Part shown: positions 36,237 through 45,064 of the stretch, piece by piece
Numbering within the stretch: the stretch's first letter is position 1
How the letters are laid out: the number at the start of each line of letters is the position of its first letter
From: Tardibacter chloracetimidivorans
GTDB taxonomy: Bacteria; Pseudomonadota; Alphaproteobacteria; Sphingomonadales; Sphingomonadaceae
Direction of reading: 5' to 3'
NCBI RefSeq assembly: GCF_001890385.1
Contig: NZ_CP018221.1
Coordinates: 1,227,501-1,291,500, forward strand
DNA length: 64,000 nt
Made by a program: the position numbers and the translations under genes
The notes under the pieces: model-generated
Told to the model about the DNA's origin: nothing
The model's input: only the letters and a program-made list of their open reading frames with translations
Database searches by the model: none

Positions 36237-36785
36237 ATGACTGTGCTGACTGTTGGCGATAAATTTCCGGCGATTACCGTTCCTGTGCAGCAGGGCGTCA
36301 GCGCGCTTCCTGCCGGCGAGACACTGAATCTGGGCGATACCGGCGGCAAGTGGAAGATCGTGTTCTACTGGCCGAAGGACTTCACCTTCATCTGCCCGAC
36401 CGAGATCATCGGCTATGGCGATCTGAAGAGCGACTTCGCCGACCGTGATGCGGTGCTGATCGGCGCTTCCACCGACACCGATTTCGTCCACTTCGCATGG
36501 CGCAAGTCGGACGAGCGGCTCGCCAACTGCGATTTCCCCTGGATCGCCGACAACAAGAAGGAACTCGCCGACGCGCTTGGCATCATCGCCAAGGACGCAG
36601 GCGTCGCCTATCGCGCCACCTTCATCGTCGATCCGCACAATGTGATCCAGCATGTGACGGTGAACGGTCTCGACCAGGGCCGCAACCCTCAGGAAACGCT
36701 TCGCGTGCTCGATGCGCTTCAGTCGGACGAACTGTGCCCCTGCAACTGGCAGCAGGGCGAGGAAGTTCTGAAGCCCGCGGCCTGA
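36237..36785 (+). CDS. ahpC: Peroxiredoxin, AhpC type
   Basis: 182 aa from the ATG closest to the Shine-Dalgarno GGGAG; an ATG 18 bp upstream and a GTG 6 bp downstream are alternatives. The peroxidatic cysteine is in 'FYWPKDFTFICPTEIIGYG', the resolving cysteine in the C-terminal 'DELCPCNWQ'. It reduces hydrogen peroxide, organic peroxides and peroxynitrite in the cytosol. The partner here is AhpD rather than AhpF, as in mycobacteria. A strong terminator hairpin lies between ahpC and ahpD. Confidence 0.93.
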   Translation: MTVLTVGDKFPAITVPVQQGVSALPAGETLNLGDTGGKWKIVFYWPKDFTFICPTEIIGYGDLKSDFADRDAVLIGASTDTDFVHFAWRKSDERLANCDFPWIADNKKELADALGIIAKDAGVAYRATFIVDPHNVIQHVTVNGLDQGRNPQETLRVLDALQSDELCPCNWQQGEEVLKPAA

Positions 36786-36814
36786 TCCCCCCTCAGGCCC
36801 TGTGGCTCTCGCGA

Positions 36815-36849
36815 GGGCGTGGGGAGACCAGTCTCCCCACGCCCTTTTT
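36815..36849 (+). terminator. Intrinsic terminator between ahpC and ahpD
   Basis: GGGCGTGGGGAGAC (36815-36828) pairs perfectly with GTCTCCCCACGCCC (36831-36844), followed by TTTTT (36845-36849). The ahpD start codon is 22 nt further on with its own GGAGG, so ahpD is reached either by read-through or from a promoter not seen here. Confidence 0.85.
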
Positions 36850-36870
36850 CATGCGGAACGGAGGACAATC

Positions 36871-37392
36871 ATGTCTTTGAAGGAATTTGCCGACACGCTG
36901 CCTGACTATGCCAAGGACATCAGGCTCAACATCAGCTCGCTGCTCAACGACCAGATGCTTGGCGACCAGCGCAAATACGGGCTGCTGCTCGCCTGCGCCC
37001 ATGGAACCGGCTATCAGCCGATCGTGCAGGCCACCGAGCGGGAGGTGGAGGAAAAGCTTTCGGACGCGGCCAAGAACGCGGCGCGCGCCGCGGCGGCGGT
37101 GATGGCGATGAACAATGTCTATTACCGCTTCGTGCATCTCGCCTCCAATCAGGAATATGCGAAAATGCCCGCCAAGCTCCGCATGAACGTGATCGGATCG
37201 CCGGGCATCGACAAGGCGGATTTCGAGCTGTTCAGCCTCGCGGTCTCGGCAATGAACGGCTGCGGCGCGTGCATCGACAGCCACGAAAAGGTGCTGCGCG
37301 ACCATAATGTGAACGCCGACATCATCCAGACGGCGGCCCGGGTCGGCGCGGTGATGGCGGCCGTCGCCAAGGTGCATGCGACCGCAGTTTAG
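36871..37392 (+). CDS. ahpD: Alkyl hydroperoxide reductase AhpD / carboxymuconolactone-decarboxylase fold
   Basis: 173 aa from an ATG with GGAGG upstream. The catalytic CxxC lies in 'MNGCGACIDSHEKVLRDH', with the glutamate/histidine relay expected of AhpD ('VYYRFVHLASNQEY', 'HEKVL'). AhpD passes electrons, in mycobacteria from lipoylated SucB through Lpd, to AhpC. Length matches the family (about 175). It is downstream of ahpC beyond a terminator, and oxyR is divergent, giving a complete peroxide-response cluster. Confidence 0.92.
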   Translation: MSLKEFADTLPDYAKDIRLNISSLLNDQMLGDQRKYGLLLACAHGTGYQPIVQATEREVEEKLSDAAKNAARAAAAVMAMNNVYYRFVHLASNQEYAKMPAKLRMNVIGSPGIDKADFELFSLAVSAMNGCGACIDSHEKVLRDHNVNADIIQTAARVGAVMAAVAKVHATAV

Positions 37393-37442
37393 GTGCGGTC
37401 TTCGGGCCGTTCCTCCCCTTGCCGGGGGAGAATGGCCCGCCC

Positions 37443-37714
37443 CCAGGGTCAGGACCCATTAATCGCATGAGCCGTGGTGGCCCGATGCGGGATGAAATGC
37501 GAGGAGAACGGCGCATTGCGGGGCTTGTTCCCCGGAAAAGCCGTTCGACGAAGCAGGTCGCCCGCAGCGGACCACCGCAAGGCGGCTTGGCCCAAAAGCG
37601 CCGCCACGGCGTCGATCGTTCGTCACATAGCGCCACTATGCTCCTCACTCCCTTCTGGTCGTGGCGCTTTTCGCCTCAAGCCACGGCCATGCGCTTAATG
37701 AGTCCTGACCCTAG
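37443..37714. mobile_element. MITE-like element B (272 bp, imperfect terminal inverted repeats)
   Basis: The left end CCAGGGTCAGGACCCATTAA continues to TCGCATGAGCCGTGG. The right end read in reverse gives CTAGGGTCAGGACTCATTAA, then GCGCATGGCCGTGG. Together this is about 35 bp of inverted repeat with few mismatches. The interior has hairpins (for example CATAGCGCCACTATG around 37623-37640) and no supported gene. It occupies most of the ahpD-cysE gap, ending 53 bp before cysE. The remaining flanks show nothing beyond ordinary spacer. Confidence 0.65.
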
Positions 37715-37767
37715 CGCTTTCCAACCCCAGACATTAGATTGGCGACTGATACCAAGGGGCAAGCGCC

Positions 37768-38472
37768 ATGTTCGATCGACTGGTGGAATATCTTGATTCT
37801 GTGAAGGCTCGCGATCCCGCGCCGCGATCCCGGTGGGAAATCCTGCTTTATCCGGGGGTTCATGCGCTTGCGCTTCACCGCGTCGCTCACTGGCTTTTCC
37901 GGGGCGAGCTGTATTTCCTGGCCCGTATGGTGAACCACTTCTCCCGGTTTCTGACCGCCATCGACATTCACCCCGGTGTAAAGATAGGTCGCAACTTCTT
38001 CATCGACCACGGATTTACCGTCATCGGCGAAACCGCCGAGATCGGCGACAATGTGACGATCTATCAGTGCGTGACGCTGGGCGGCACCAGCCCCGACAAC
38101 GGCGTCGCCGGCAAGCGGCATCCGACCATCGAGGATGGCGTCATCATAGGATCGGGCGCGCAGGTGCTGGGGCCTATCACGGTCGCCGAGCGGGCGCGGA
38201 TCGGGGCGAATGCGGTCGTCACGCGCGATGTGCCGGAAGGTGCTGTGATGACGGGCATCCCGGCGCGGCCGACGCTGGTGGATGCGGAGAACTATTCTAA
38301 GCCGTTCGTGCCCTATGGCACCCCGTGCAGCGAAATGTTCGACCCACAGACCCAGCGGCTTGAACTGCTGAAATGCGAAGTCGAGCAACTGCGCACCAAG
38401 CTGGCCGCGCTGATCGACGAGAAGAACGGCGGGAAATCCACCGGCGGGAACAAGGAACGCAGCCGCGCCTGA
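37768..38472 (+). CDS. cysE: Serine O-acetyltransferase
   Basis: 234 aa. A short N-terminal helical part ('[20 protein letters not shown]') precedes the left-handed beta-helix of hexapeptide repeats ('[19 protein letters not shown]', '[20 protein letters not shown]', '[20 protein letters not shown]'). The catalytic histidine motif is '[16 protein letters not shown]'. It acetylates serine for cysteine synthesis. The short N-terminus is the EpsC-like form rather than the E. coli form. The TGA stop overlaps the ATG of the next gene. Confidence 0.9.
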   Translation: MFDRLVEYLDSVKARDPAPRSRWEILLYPGVHALALHRVAHWLFRGELYFLARMVNHFSRFLTAIDIHPGVKIGRNFFIDHGFTVIGETAEIGDNVTIYQCVTLGGTSPDNGVAGKRHPTIEDGVIIGSGAQVLGPITVAERARIGANAVVTRDVPEGAVMTGIPARPTLVDAENYSKPFVPYGTPCSEMFDPQTQRLELLKCEVEQLRTKLAALIDEKNGGKSTGGNKERSRA

Positions 38473-38807
38473 TGGATAACGTCCATCCCCTCCCGCGACG
38501 TGCGCTGCAGATTGCGTTTGACCGGCTGGAGATGAACCGGATTCTCGATCTTTACGGACGCATGGTGGCGGCGGGCCACTGGCGCGACTATGCGATCGAC
38601 CTTGGCGCCGATGCGGCCGTGTTCAGCGCCTTCCGCCGCGCAGCCGAGCGCCCCGAAATCCGCATCGAAAAGCGCCCCCAACTCCGTCATCGCCAGGGCA
38701 TGTGGGCGCTGGTCGGGGAAGCGGGAATCACCCTGAAGCGGGGACATGATCTCGCAAATGTGCTGGCCCCGCTGGAGCGGCGGCTGCTGAAGCTGGTGCA
38801 GGCCTGA
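38472..38807 (+). CDS. DUF2794 family protein
   Basis: 111 aa, starting at an ATG that shares a base with the cysE stop. It matches the alphaproteobacterial DUF2794 pattern: 'FDRLEMNRILDLYGRMVAAG', 'WRDYAIDLGADAAVFSAF', 'RIEKRPQLRHRQGMWAL', 'GITLKRGHDLANVLAPL'. It is small, basic and soluble. The family has no assigned function. Coupling to cysE suggests co-expression. Confidence 0.85.
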   Translation: MDNVHPLPRRALQIAFDRLEMNRILDLYGRMVAAGHWRDYAIDLGADAAVFSAFRRAAERPEIRIEKRPQLRHRQGMWALVGEAGITLKRGHDLANVLAPLERRLLKLVQA

Positions 38808-38822
38808 CCGGCTAACTGCGGC

Positions 38823-39365
38823 CTAATGGCCTTCGAACACCAGAAGCGTCTCGACCGGCACCTCCTGCGCGCGCAGCCGATCCGTCCCGCCAAGGTCCGG
38901 CAGATCGACAAGGAAGCAGGCGGCGGAAACCTTTGCGCCCGCCATGCGGATCAGGTTGACGGTCGCCGTCGCGGTGCCGCCCGTCGCGATCAGATCGTCG
39001 ATGATGAGAACGCGGTCGTCGGGGCCGAGCACGTCATTGTGGATCTCCAGCCGGTCCACCCCATATTCCAGTTCATAATCGATGCCGATCACAGCACCCG
39101 GCAGCTTCTTCGATTTGCGCACCGGCACGAAGCCAAGGCCAAGCTGATGGGCGATGCCGGCTCCGAATATGAAGCCGCGCGCCTCTATTCCGGCGACCAG
39201 CGTCGGCTGATAAGGCGCGGACGCCGTCGCCATCCGATCGATCGCGGTGCGCAGGCCCCAGCCATTGTGGATCAGCGTGGTGATGTCGCGGAACTGGATG
39301 CCGGGTTTCGGAAAATCGGGGATCGTGCGGACCAGCGCAAGAAGATCGGCGTTGTCCTGCATCAT
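38823..39365 (-). CDS. apt: Adenine phosphoribosyltransferase
   Basis: 180 aa (179 from the second Met). Type I PRTase motifs: 'DFPKPGIQFRDITTLIHNG', 'LVAGIEARGFIFGAGIAHQ' and the PRPP loop 'RVLIIDDLIATGGTATATV'. It salvages adenine to AMP. Its start overlaps the stop of mtnP by 4 bp. The pairing makes sense because the phosphorolysis of methylthioadenosine releases adenine, which Apt then recycles. Confidence 0.95.
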   Translation of the reverse strand: MMQDNADLLALVRTIPDFPKPGIQFRDITTLIHNGWGLRTAIDRMATASAPYQPTLVAGIEARGFIFGAGIAHQLGLGFVPVRKSKKLPGAVIGIDYELEYGVDRLEIHNDVLGPDDRVLIIDDLIATGGTATATVNLIRMAGAKVSAACFLVDLPDLGGTDRLRAQEVPVETLLVFEGH

Positions 39366-40225
39366 TTCAGCACCCGTCCGGCGACAACCGCAAGGCGCGC
39401 GACCGTATCTTCCGGCCAGACGCTGCGATCGGTGATGACCGCATGATCCAGCGCGGTGCGGCACCCGCTCGCGCAAGCCGTCGCGCGGCCGCCAAGGCGC
39501 TCGGCCACCGCGACGACAAGCGACTGGGAGTTGGCGACATTCCTGTGGAGCACTTCCAGAACCTGCGCGACATCCACCGCCTCATGCTCGCCGTGCCAGG
39601 CGTCGAAATCGGTCACCATCGCAACCGTCTGGTAGCAAAGCTCCGCCTCCCGCGCGAGCGCCGCCTCGGGCATTGCGGTCATGCCGATCACATCCAGCCC
39701 CGCGGCGCGATAGAGCAGCGATTCGGCCCGGCTGGAGAATTGCGGTCCTTCCATCACCAGATAGCTGCCGCCCCGGCGGTGCGAGAGGCCAAGCGCCTTC
39801 AGCGCGTCTTCCGTGACATCGGCCAGGCTCCCGCAACTGGGCTGCGCCAGCGACACATGGGCGACGACGCCATCGCCGAAAAAGCTGTTGGTCCGCCGCC
39901 GCGTGCGATCCACATATTGATCGACGAGCACGAAAGTGCCGGGCGGCAATTCCTCACGGAACGATCCGCACGCGGAGATGGAGAGCACATCGGTGCAGCC
40001 GACCATCTTCAGCGCCGCGATGTTGGCGCGATAGTTCAGCTCCGTCGGGGTCAGCCTGTGCCCACGGCCATGGCGGGGAAGAAAGGCGACGGGCGTATCC
40101 CCGATCCGCCCCAGCAGAAGCGAGTCCGAAGGCTTGCCCCAGGGCGTCTCGATCTCGACAAGCTCGGCATCTTCGACCGCGGCCATCTGATACAGACCGC
40201 TTCCCCCGACGATGCCAAGTCTCAT
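39362..40225 (-). CDS. mtnP: S-methyl-5'-thioadenosine phosphorylase
   Basis: 287 aa from the ATG of 'RLGIVGGSGLYQMAAVEDAE'. Family motifs are 'VAFLPRHGRGHRLTPTELNY', 'CTDVLSISACGSFREELP' and 'VIGMTAMPEAALAREAELCY'. It splits methylthioadenosine into adenine and methylthioribose-1-phosphate. Methylthioadenosine is a by-product of spermidine synthesis and quorum signalling. It is coupled to apt by a 4 bp overlap. The MTAP rather than PNP assignment rests on the 'RHGRGH' and 'MTAMPEAALARE' forms. Confidence 0.92.
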   Translation of the reverse strand: MRLGIVGGSGLYQMAAVEDAELVEIETPWGKPSDSLLLGRIGDTPVAFLPRHGRGHRLTPTELNYRANIAALKMVGCTDVLSISACGSFREELPPGTFVLVDQYVDRTRRRTNSFFGDGVVAHVSLAQPSCGSLADVTEDALKALGLSHRRGGSYLVMEGPQFSSRAESLLYRAAGLDVIGMTAMPEAALAREAELCYQTVAMVTDFDAWHGEHEAVDVAQVLEVLHRNVANSQSLVVAVAERLGGRATACASGCRTALDHAVITDRSVWPEDTVARLAVVAGRVLK

Positions 40226-40246
40226 TCGCCACGCCCCCAAATGAAT

Positions 40247-40270
40247 GAGGCCGGACTTTCGCCCGGCCTC
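40247..40270 (-). terminator. Probable terminator after petC
   Basis: GAGGCCGG (40247-40254) and CCGGCCTC (40263-40270) form an 8 bp stem with an 8 nt loop, directly after petC on the minus strand. The minus-strand tail is ATTCATTT; on plus it is TTTAACTA. It separates petABC from mtnP-apt. Confidence 0.5.
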
Positions 40271-40292
40271 TTTAACTAATCAACGGCCTTTT

Positions 40293-41105
40293 TCAGTGGC
40301 CTTTCCTGCCCCGCCAGATGTTCTGGTACGACAGATAGGCCAGAGCCGTCGCGATGATGAGGAAGATCACCACGGCGATGCCGGTGCGATGACGGTTCTC
40401 CATCTTGGGTTCGGCCGTCCAGACGAGGAACGCGGCGACGTCCTTCGCCATCTGATCCACCGATGCCTCAGTGCCGTCGGCATAGGTCACCTGCCCGTCG
40501 CTGAGCGGCGGAGCCATGGCGAGGTTCAGGTTCGGGAAATAGGGGTTGTAATGCAGCCCCGTGCCCGGACGCTTGTCCTCCGGCAGGTTGGCCGGCGGGT
40601 TCTGATAGCCGGTGAGCAGCGAGTAGACATAGGCCGGGCCGTCATGGCGCGCCTTCGTCATCAGTGACAGGTCGGGCGGAAGCGCGTTGTTGTTCGCAGC
40701 ACGCGCTGCGATCTCGTTCGCATAGGGCGACGGGAAGCGATCCGACGGCAGGCCCGGACGGGTCGCGGCCTCACCCGTGTTCGGATCGAGCGAAGGAACG
40801 GTGAAGGTCTTCGCGAGCGCCTTCACTTCCGGCTCGCTGAAGCCGATGTCCTGAAGGCTGCGGATCGCAACCAGCTCCATGCTGTGGCAGGCCGAGCAGA
40901 CTTCCTTGTAGACCTGGAAGCCGCGCTGGAGCTGCTGGCGGTCGAACTTCCCGAACGGGCCGTCCGAAGCCAGGTGAAGCTCCTTCGGGTGCTTGTGGAA
41001 GAGATGTGTGGCGTCTTCAGGCGAGGCCTCGCGCGGCATCAGCGCCGCGATGACGAGGGCCACGACGAAGACGATGCCGGCGAGTGCGCCGATCAAGCGG
41101 ACCAT
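40293..41105 (-). CDS. petC: Ubiquinol-cytochrome c reductase, cytochrome c1
   Basis: 270 aa. An N-terminal hydrophobic helix ('IGALAGIVFVVALVIAALMP') serves as signal or anchor. The heme c site is 'EVCSACHSMELV', with the axial methionine region 'NLAMAPPLSDGQVTYADG'. A C-terminal membrane helix 'VVIFLIIATALAYLSYQNIW' anchors the heme domain in the periplasm. Third gene of petABC, with 15 bp to petB. Confidence 0.96.
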   Translation of the reverse strand: MVRLIGALAGIVFVVALVIAALMPREASPEDATHLFHKHPKELHLASDGPFGKFDRQQLQRGFQVYKEVCSACHSMELVAIRSLQDIGFSEPEVKALAKTFTVPSLDPNTGEAATRPGLPSDRFPSPYANEIAARAANNNALPPDLSLMTKARHDGPAYVYSLLTGYQNPPANLPEDKRPGTGLHYNPYFPNLNLAMAPPLSDGQVTYADGTEASVDQMAKDVAAFLVWTAEPKMENRHRTGIAVVIFLIIATALAYLSYQNIWRGRKGH

Positions 41106-41120
41106 TGTTTCAATCCCCCC

Positions 41121-42422
41121 TTATTCGGCTGCGCTTGCGCTGGCAGCGCCGATGGGTGCCGCTTCCCGCCTCTCACCGTGCAGCACCGATTCCGAAATCG
41201 AGTTCGGCAGCGGCAACGGCTTTTCGATCCTGGCGATCAACGGCAGGATGATGAGGAAGTGCGCGAAATAATAAGCGGAAGCAAACTGGCTGATCCGCAC
41301 ATAGGGCTCTTCCGCCGGCGCGCCGCCGCAATAGCCCAGGATCAGGACGTCGATGACGAGAAGCCAGAAGAACTGCTTGAACAGCGGACGATAGCTTCCC
41401 GAACGCACCGGCGACTTGTCCAGCCACGGCAGGAAGAAGAGCAGAAGGATCGCGGCGAACATCGCAAGCACGCCCCACAGCTTCGCCGGGATCCAGAGGA
41501 AATCCACGGTGAAGGCGCGCAGGATCGCGTAGAACGGCCAGAAATACCATTCAGGCACGATGTGCGCGGGCGTGGAGAGCGGGTTCGCCTTGATGTAGTT
41601 GTCCGCGTGGCCGAGGAAGTTCGGCGCGAAGAACACCATCAGCGCCAGCGCGATCAGGAACACGCCCAGCCCGAAGCCGTCCTTGGCGGTGTAATAGGGG
41701 TGGAACGGAAGCGTGTCCTGCGGCCCCTTCACCTCAACGCCGGTCGGGTTGGACGAGCCCGGAATATGCAGCGCCCAGATGTGGAGGATGACCACGCCCG
41801 CAATCACGAACGGCAGCAGGAAGTGCAGGGAAAAGAAGCGGTTGAGCGCCGCATTGTCCACCGCAAAGCCGCCGAGCAGCCAGCTGACGATCGCATCGCC
41901 CACGACCGGAATGGCCGAGAACAGGTTGGTGATGACGGTCGCGCCCCAGAAGCTCATCTGCCCCCAGGGAAGCACATAGCCCATGAAGGCGGTGGCCATC
42001 ATCAGCAGGAAGATGACGAGGCCAAGCATCCACACCACCTCGCGCGGCGGCTTGTAGGAACCGTAGTAAAGGCCGCGGAAGATGTGGATGTAGACGACGA
42101 TGAAGAAGAAGCTCGCGCCGTTCGCATGGGCATAGCGCAGGAGCCAGCCCGAATTGACGTTGCGCATGATGTGCTCGACCGAATCGAACGCCACCGCCGT
42201 ATTGGCGGCATAGTGCATGGCGAGCACGATGCCGGTGACGATCTGCAGCACCAGCGCGAACCCGGCGAGCACGCCGAAATTCCAGAAATAGTTCAGGTTG
42301 CGCGGCACGGGATAGCCCGCGCCGACAGCGTTGTAGACGAGACGGGGAAGCGGCAGGCGCTGGTCGATCCAGCGCATCAACGGGTGCTTCGGCTCGTAAT
42401 GTTCAGCCCAGGGGAAGCTCAT
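41121..42422 (-). CDS. petB: Ubiquinol-cytochrome c reductase, cytochrome b
   Basis: 433 aa, multi-pass membrane protein. Motifs: '[20 protein letters not shown]' and '[20 protein letters not shown]' (heme ligand histidines), '[19 protein letters not shown]' and the quinol-oxidation PEWY in '[17 protein letters not shown]'. Core subunit of the bc1 complex, moving electrons from ubiquinol and pumping protons. It lies between petA and petC in the standard order. Confidence 0.97.
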   Translation of the reverse strand: MSFPWAEHYEPKHPLMRWIDQRLPLPRLVYNAVGAGYPVPRNLNYFWNFGVLAGFALVLQIVTGIVLAMHYAANTAVAFDSVEHIMRNVNSGWLLRYAHANGASFFFIVVYIHIFRGLYYGSYKPPREVVWMLGLVIFLLMMATAFMGYVLPWGQMSFWGATVITNLFSAIPVVGDAIVSWLLGGFAVDNAALNRFFSLHFLLPFVIAGVVILHIWALHIPGSSNPTGVEVKGPQDTLPFHPYYTAKDGFGLGVFLIALALMVFFAPNFLGHADNYIKANPLSTPAHIVPEWYFWPFYAILRAFTVDFLWIPAKLWGVLAMFAAILLLFFLPWLDKSPVRSGSYRPLFKQFFWLLVIDVLILGYCGGAPAEEPYVRISQFASAYYFAHFLIILPLIARIEKPLPLPNSISESVLHGERREAAPIGAASASAAE

Positions 42423-42433
42423 TGTTCTATACC

Positions 42434-42997
42434 TCAGCCAATCTGGACGACTGTGTCGGACTTGAACGCATACTCCGGAACCTCGAGGTTCGTCGGCGCG
42501 GGGCCTTTACGGATGCGCGCGGCGGTGTCGTAGTGCGATCCGTGGCACGGGCAGAAATAGCCGCCGTAATCGCCCTTGTTCTCGCCTTCTGCCGCGCCCA
42601 GCGGAACGCAGCCCAGATGGGTGCAGACGCCAAGCGTGATCAGCCAGTTGGCCTTGCCTTCCGCCGTGCGGTCGGCAAGCGACGCCGGATCCCGCAGTTC
42701 GCTTAGCGGCACCTTGTTGGCTTCCGCCTGTTCGGCGGCGGTCAGGTTGCGGATGAACACCGGCTTGCCGCGCCAGCTCGCCTTGATGGCCTGGCCCGGC
42801 TGGATCGCCGAGACGTCGACCTCGATCGAAGCGAGCGCCAGCACGTCGGCCGACGGGTTCATCTGGTTGACGAGCGGTATCACGGCTGTCGCCGCGCCAA
42901 CGCCGGCGAAAGAAACCGCGGCGATGTTGATGAAATCGCGACGACGGACACCGGTTTCGGCGTGCGTGTCGGCAGTCGACTGTTCGGTCGTGGCCAT
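42434..42997 (-). CDS. petA: Ubiquinol-cytochrome c reductase, Rieske iron-sulfur subunit
   Basis: 187 aa from the ATG with AGGGA 6 nt upstream (an ATG two codons earlier is possible). An N-terminal '[20 protein letters not shown]' looks like a Tat-type signal anchor, as usual for Rieske proteins. The 2Fe-2S ligands are in '[12 protein letters not shown]' and '[12 protein letters not shown]'. It transfers electrons from ubiquinol to cytochrome c1. First gene of petABC, with an 11 bp gap to petB. Confidence 0.95.
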   Translation of the reverse strand: MATTEQSTADTHAETGVRRRDFINIAAVSFAGVGAATAVIPLVNQMNPSADVLALASIEVDVSAIQPGQAIKASWRGKPVFIRNLTAAEQAEANKVPLSELRDPASLADRTAEGKANWLITLGVCTHLGCVPLGAAEGENKGDYGGYFCPCHGSHYDTAARIRKGPAPTNLEVPEYAFKSDTVVQIG

Positions 42998-43155
42998 TCC
43001 CATTCCCTGCGTGACCCGGTGTAGCGGTAAACCCCGCGCAACCCGCAATACCGGATTACCCCCCGGCGTTGCGCCGCCTGATAGCCGCGAGAGGCACAAA
43101 ATGCCAACAGCATATTTCTGCTTCTTGTTGCATGGCCGCCCGCGACCTATGCGAT

Positions 43156-43614
43156 ATGGCCATGCGCATCGCCTTGCTGGAGCCGGATATTGCGGGAAAT
43201 CTGGGCACGATCCTGCGGCTTTCCGCCTGTCTTGGCGTGGCCGTGGACGTGATCGAACCATGCGGTTTTCCCTTTTCCGACAGGAAGTTGAAGCGCGCCG
43301 GCATGGATTACGCAGCGCAGGCGGAGGTCCAGCGCCACGCCGATTGGGAGGCGTTCAGCAGGCTGAGGCGCGGCAGGCTGGTGCTGCTGACGACCCGCGC
43401 ATCGACGCCCTATCATCAGGTGACATATCGGCCGGACGACATTCTCCTGTTGGGCAAGGAAAGCGCCGGAGCGCCGGATCATGTGCATGAAGCCGCCGAT
43501 CTGAGGGTTCGCATTCCGCTCCAACCCGGCTTCAGGTCGCTGAATGTCGCCGTGGCGGCCGGAATCGTACTTGGCGAAGCATTGAGGCAGACGAAGGGAT
43601 TTCCGAGTGATTGA
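43156..43614 (+). CDS. trmL: tRNA (cytidine/uridine(34)-2'-O)-methyltransferase
   Basis: 152 aa SPOUT-class protein starting '[20 protein letters not shown]' (a second Met two codons later is equally possible). The knot motifs are '[19 protein letters not shown]' and '[20 protein letters not shown]'. TrmL methylates the wobble ribose of certain tRNA-Leu isoacceptors; tRNA-Leu(CAA) at 35120 is a likely client. No clear Shine-Dalgarno sequence is seen. The end overlaps hemF by 8 bp. Confidence 0.9.
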   Translation: MAMRIALLEPDIAGNLGTILRLSACLGVAVDVIEPCGFPFSDRKLKRAGMDYAAQAEVQRHADWEAFSRLRRGRLVLLTTRASTPYHQVTYRPDDILLLGKESAGAPDHVHEAADLRVRIPLQPGFRSLNVAVAAGIVLGEALRQTKGFPSD

Positions 43615-44452
43615 ACTGGACGAAGAGCAACAGCGCCCACGCGCCTGGTTCGAATCGCTGCGCGACCGGATCTGCGTCGAGTTCGAGCGGATCGAGGATG
43701 AGGCGTCCGATACGCCAGGCCGATTCACCTTCACGCCATGGGAGCGGAGCGATCCGGACGGAAGTCCGGGCGGGGGCGGCGTGCAGGGGCTGATGAAGGG
43801 CCGCGTCTTCGAAAAGGTGGGAGTCAACGTCTCCACCGTCGCGGGCCGATTCACGCCGGAATTCGCCGCCACCATCCACGGAGCGGGAGACGACCCGCGC
43901 TTTTTCGCGACCGGCATCAGCCTGGTGGCGCATATGGCCAATCCGCATGTCCCGGCCGTGCATATGAACACGCGCTTTCTTGCAACGACGAAGCGCTGGT
44001 TCGGCGGCGGGGCCGATCTCAACCCGCCAATTCCCTATGATAACGACACGGCCGATTTCCATGCCGCGATGAAGCGGGCCTGCGACGCCCATGACCCGGG
44101 TCATTATCCGCAATTCAAGCAATGGGCGGACGATTATTTCTACATCCCTCACCGCCAGGTGCATCGCGGCGTGGGCGGCATCTTCTACGATCATCTGGAT
44201 GGCAATTTCGAAGCGAATTTCGCGTTCACCCGATCGGTCGGCGAGGCCTTTCTCGACATCTTCCCCCAGCTGGTGCGGCGAAGGATGGACACCCCTTTCA
44301 ACGACGAGGACAAGCGCCGCCAGCTTGCCTATCGGGGCCGCTATGCCGAGTTCAACCTCGTCTACGACCGGGGCACGCTGTTCGGTCTCAAGACGGGCGG
44401 CAATGTCGACGCCATTTTGATGAGCCTGCCGCCGGTCGCGATCTGGGAATAG
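43607..44452 (+). CDS. hemF: Oxygen-dependent coproporphyrinogen III oxidase
   Basis: 281 aa from a GTG inside the end of trmL. Family signatures: 'ERSDPDGSPGGGGVQGLMKG', 'AVHMNTRFLATTKRWFGGG', 'ADLNPPIPYDNDTADFHAA' and 'GGIFYDHLDGNFEANFAF'. It converts coproporphyrinogen III to protoporphyrinogen IX for heme synthesis and requires oxygen. Its position near petABC is consistent with heme supply to bc1, but the two sets are divergent and separately transcribed. Confidence 0.96.
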   Translation: MIELDEEQQRPRAWFESLRDRICVEFERIEDEASDTPGRFTFTPWERSDPDGSPGGGGVQGLMKGRVFEKVGVNVSTVAGRFTPEFAATIHGAGDDPRFFATGISLVAHMANPHVPAVHMNTRFLATTKRWFGGGADLNPPIPYDNDTADFHAAMKRACDAHDPGHYPQFKQWADDYFYIPHRQVHRGVGGIFYDHLDGNFEANFAFTRSVGEAFLDIFPQLVRRRMDTPFNDEDKRRQLAYRGRYAEFNLVYDRGTLFGLKTGGNVDAILMSLPPVAIWE

Positions 44453-44455
44453 CCG

Positions 44456-45064
44456 ATGCCGCTGGAGATGCTTCCCCCCGGCATGGTCGCGGCGCTGGTC
44501 ACCTATCTGGAAATGACCGAGCGTCCGTCCCCGCCCTCACGGCCGGCCATGTCGCCGCTGAAGCTCGCCCGCTGGAGCAAGGCGGAGCCGGAGCGCTATC
44601 GGGCGCTCTTCCGGCGCGTGGGCGAGCCATGGCTGTGGTTTTCACGGCTGGTGATGGACGATGACGCGCTGACGGCGATCATTCACCACCCCGATGTCCA
44701 TGTGCACGCCGTGACCAACCGCTCGGGAGCGGAGCTTGGCCTGCTGGAGCTTGATTTCCGGGAACACGGCGAATGCGAACTGGCGTACTTCGGACTGGTG
44801 CCGGAAATGACCGGGCGCGGCCATGGCAAATGGCTGATGCAGCGCGCGCTGTCCCTCGCCTGGACGGATAACATCCGCCGCGTCCATGTCCACACCTGCA
44901 CGCTCGACCACCCCGCCGCGCTGGACTTCTACCGCGCGCATGGTTTTGCCCCCTATGCGCGCGCGGTGGAAAGCTTTGCCGATCCCCGCGTGGCGGGCAT
45001 CCTTCCCGAGACGGCCGCGCCCGGACTGCCGCTCATCGGTCAGGTGCGGGCAAGCTCGCGATAG
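44456..45064 (+). CDS. GNAT family N-acetyltransferase
   Basis: 202 aa, starting 3 bp after hemF ends. The GNAT acetyl-CoA loop is 'FGLVPEMTGRGHGKWLMQRA', followed by 'VHTCTLDHPAALDFYRAHGF', typical of motif B. The N-terminal ~60 residues ('AALVTYLEMTERPSPPSRPA') are an extension of unknown role. Substrate unknown. It shares its last 25 bp with the convergent membrane protein gene. Confidence 0.85.
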   Translation: MPLEMLPPGMVAALVTYLEMTERPSPPSRPAMSPLKLARWSKAEPERYRALFRRVGEPWLWFSRLVMDDDALTAIIHHPDVHVHAVTNRSGAELGLLELDFREHGECELAYFGLVPEMTGRGHGKWLMQRALSLAWTDNIRRVHVHTCTLDHPAALDFYRAHGFAPYARAVESFADPRVAGILPETAAPGLPLIGQVRASSR

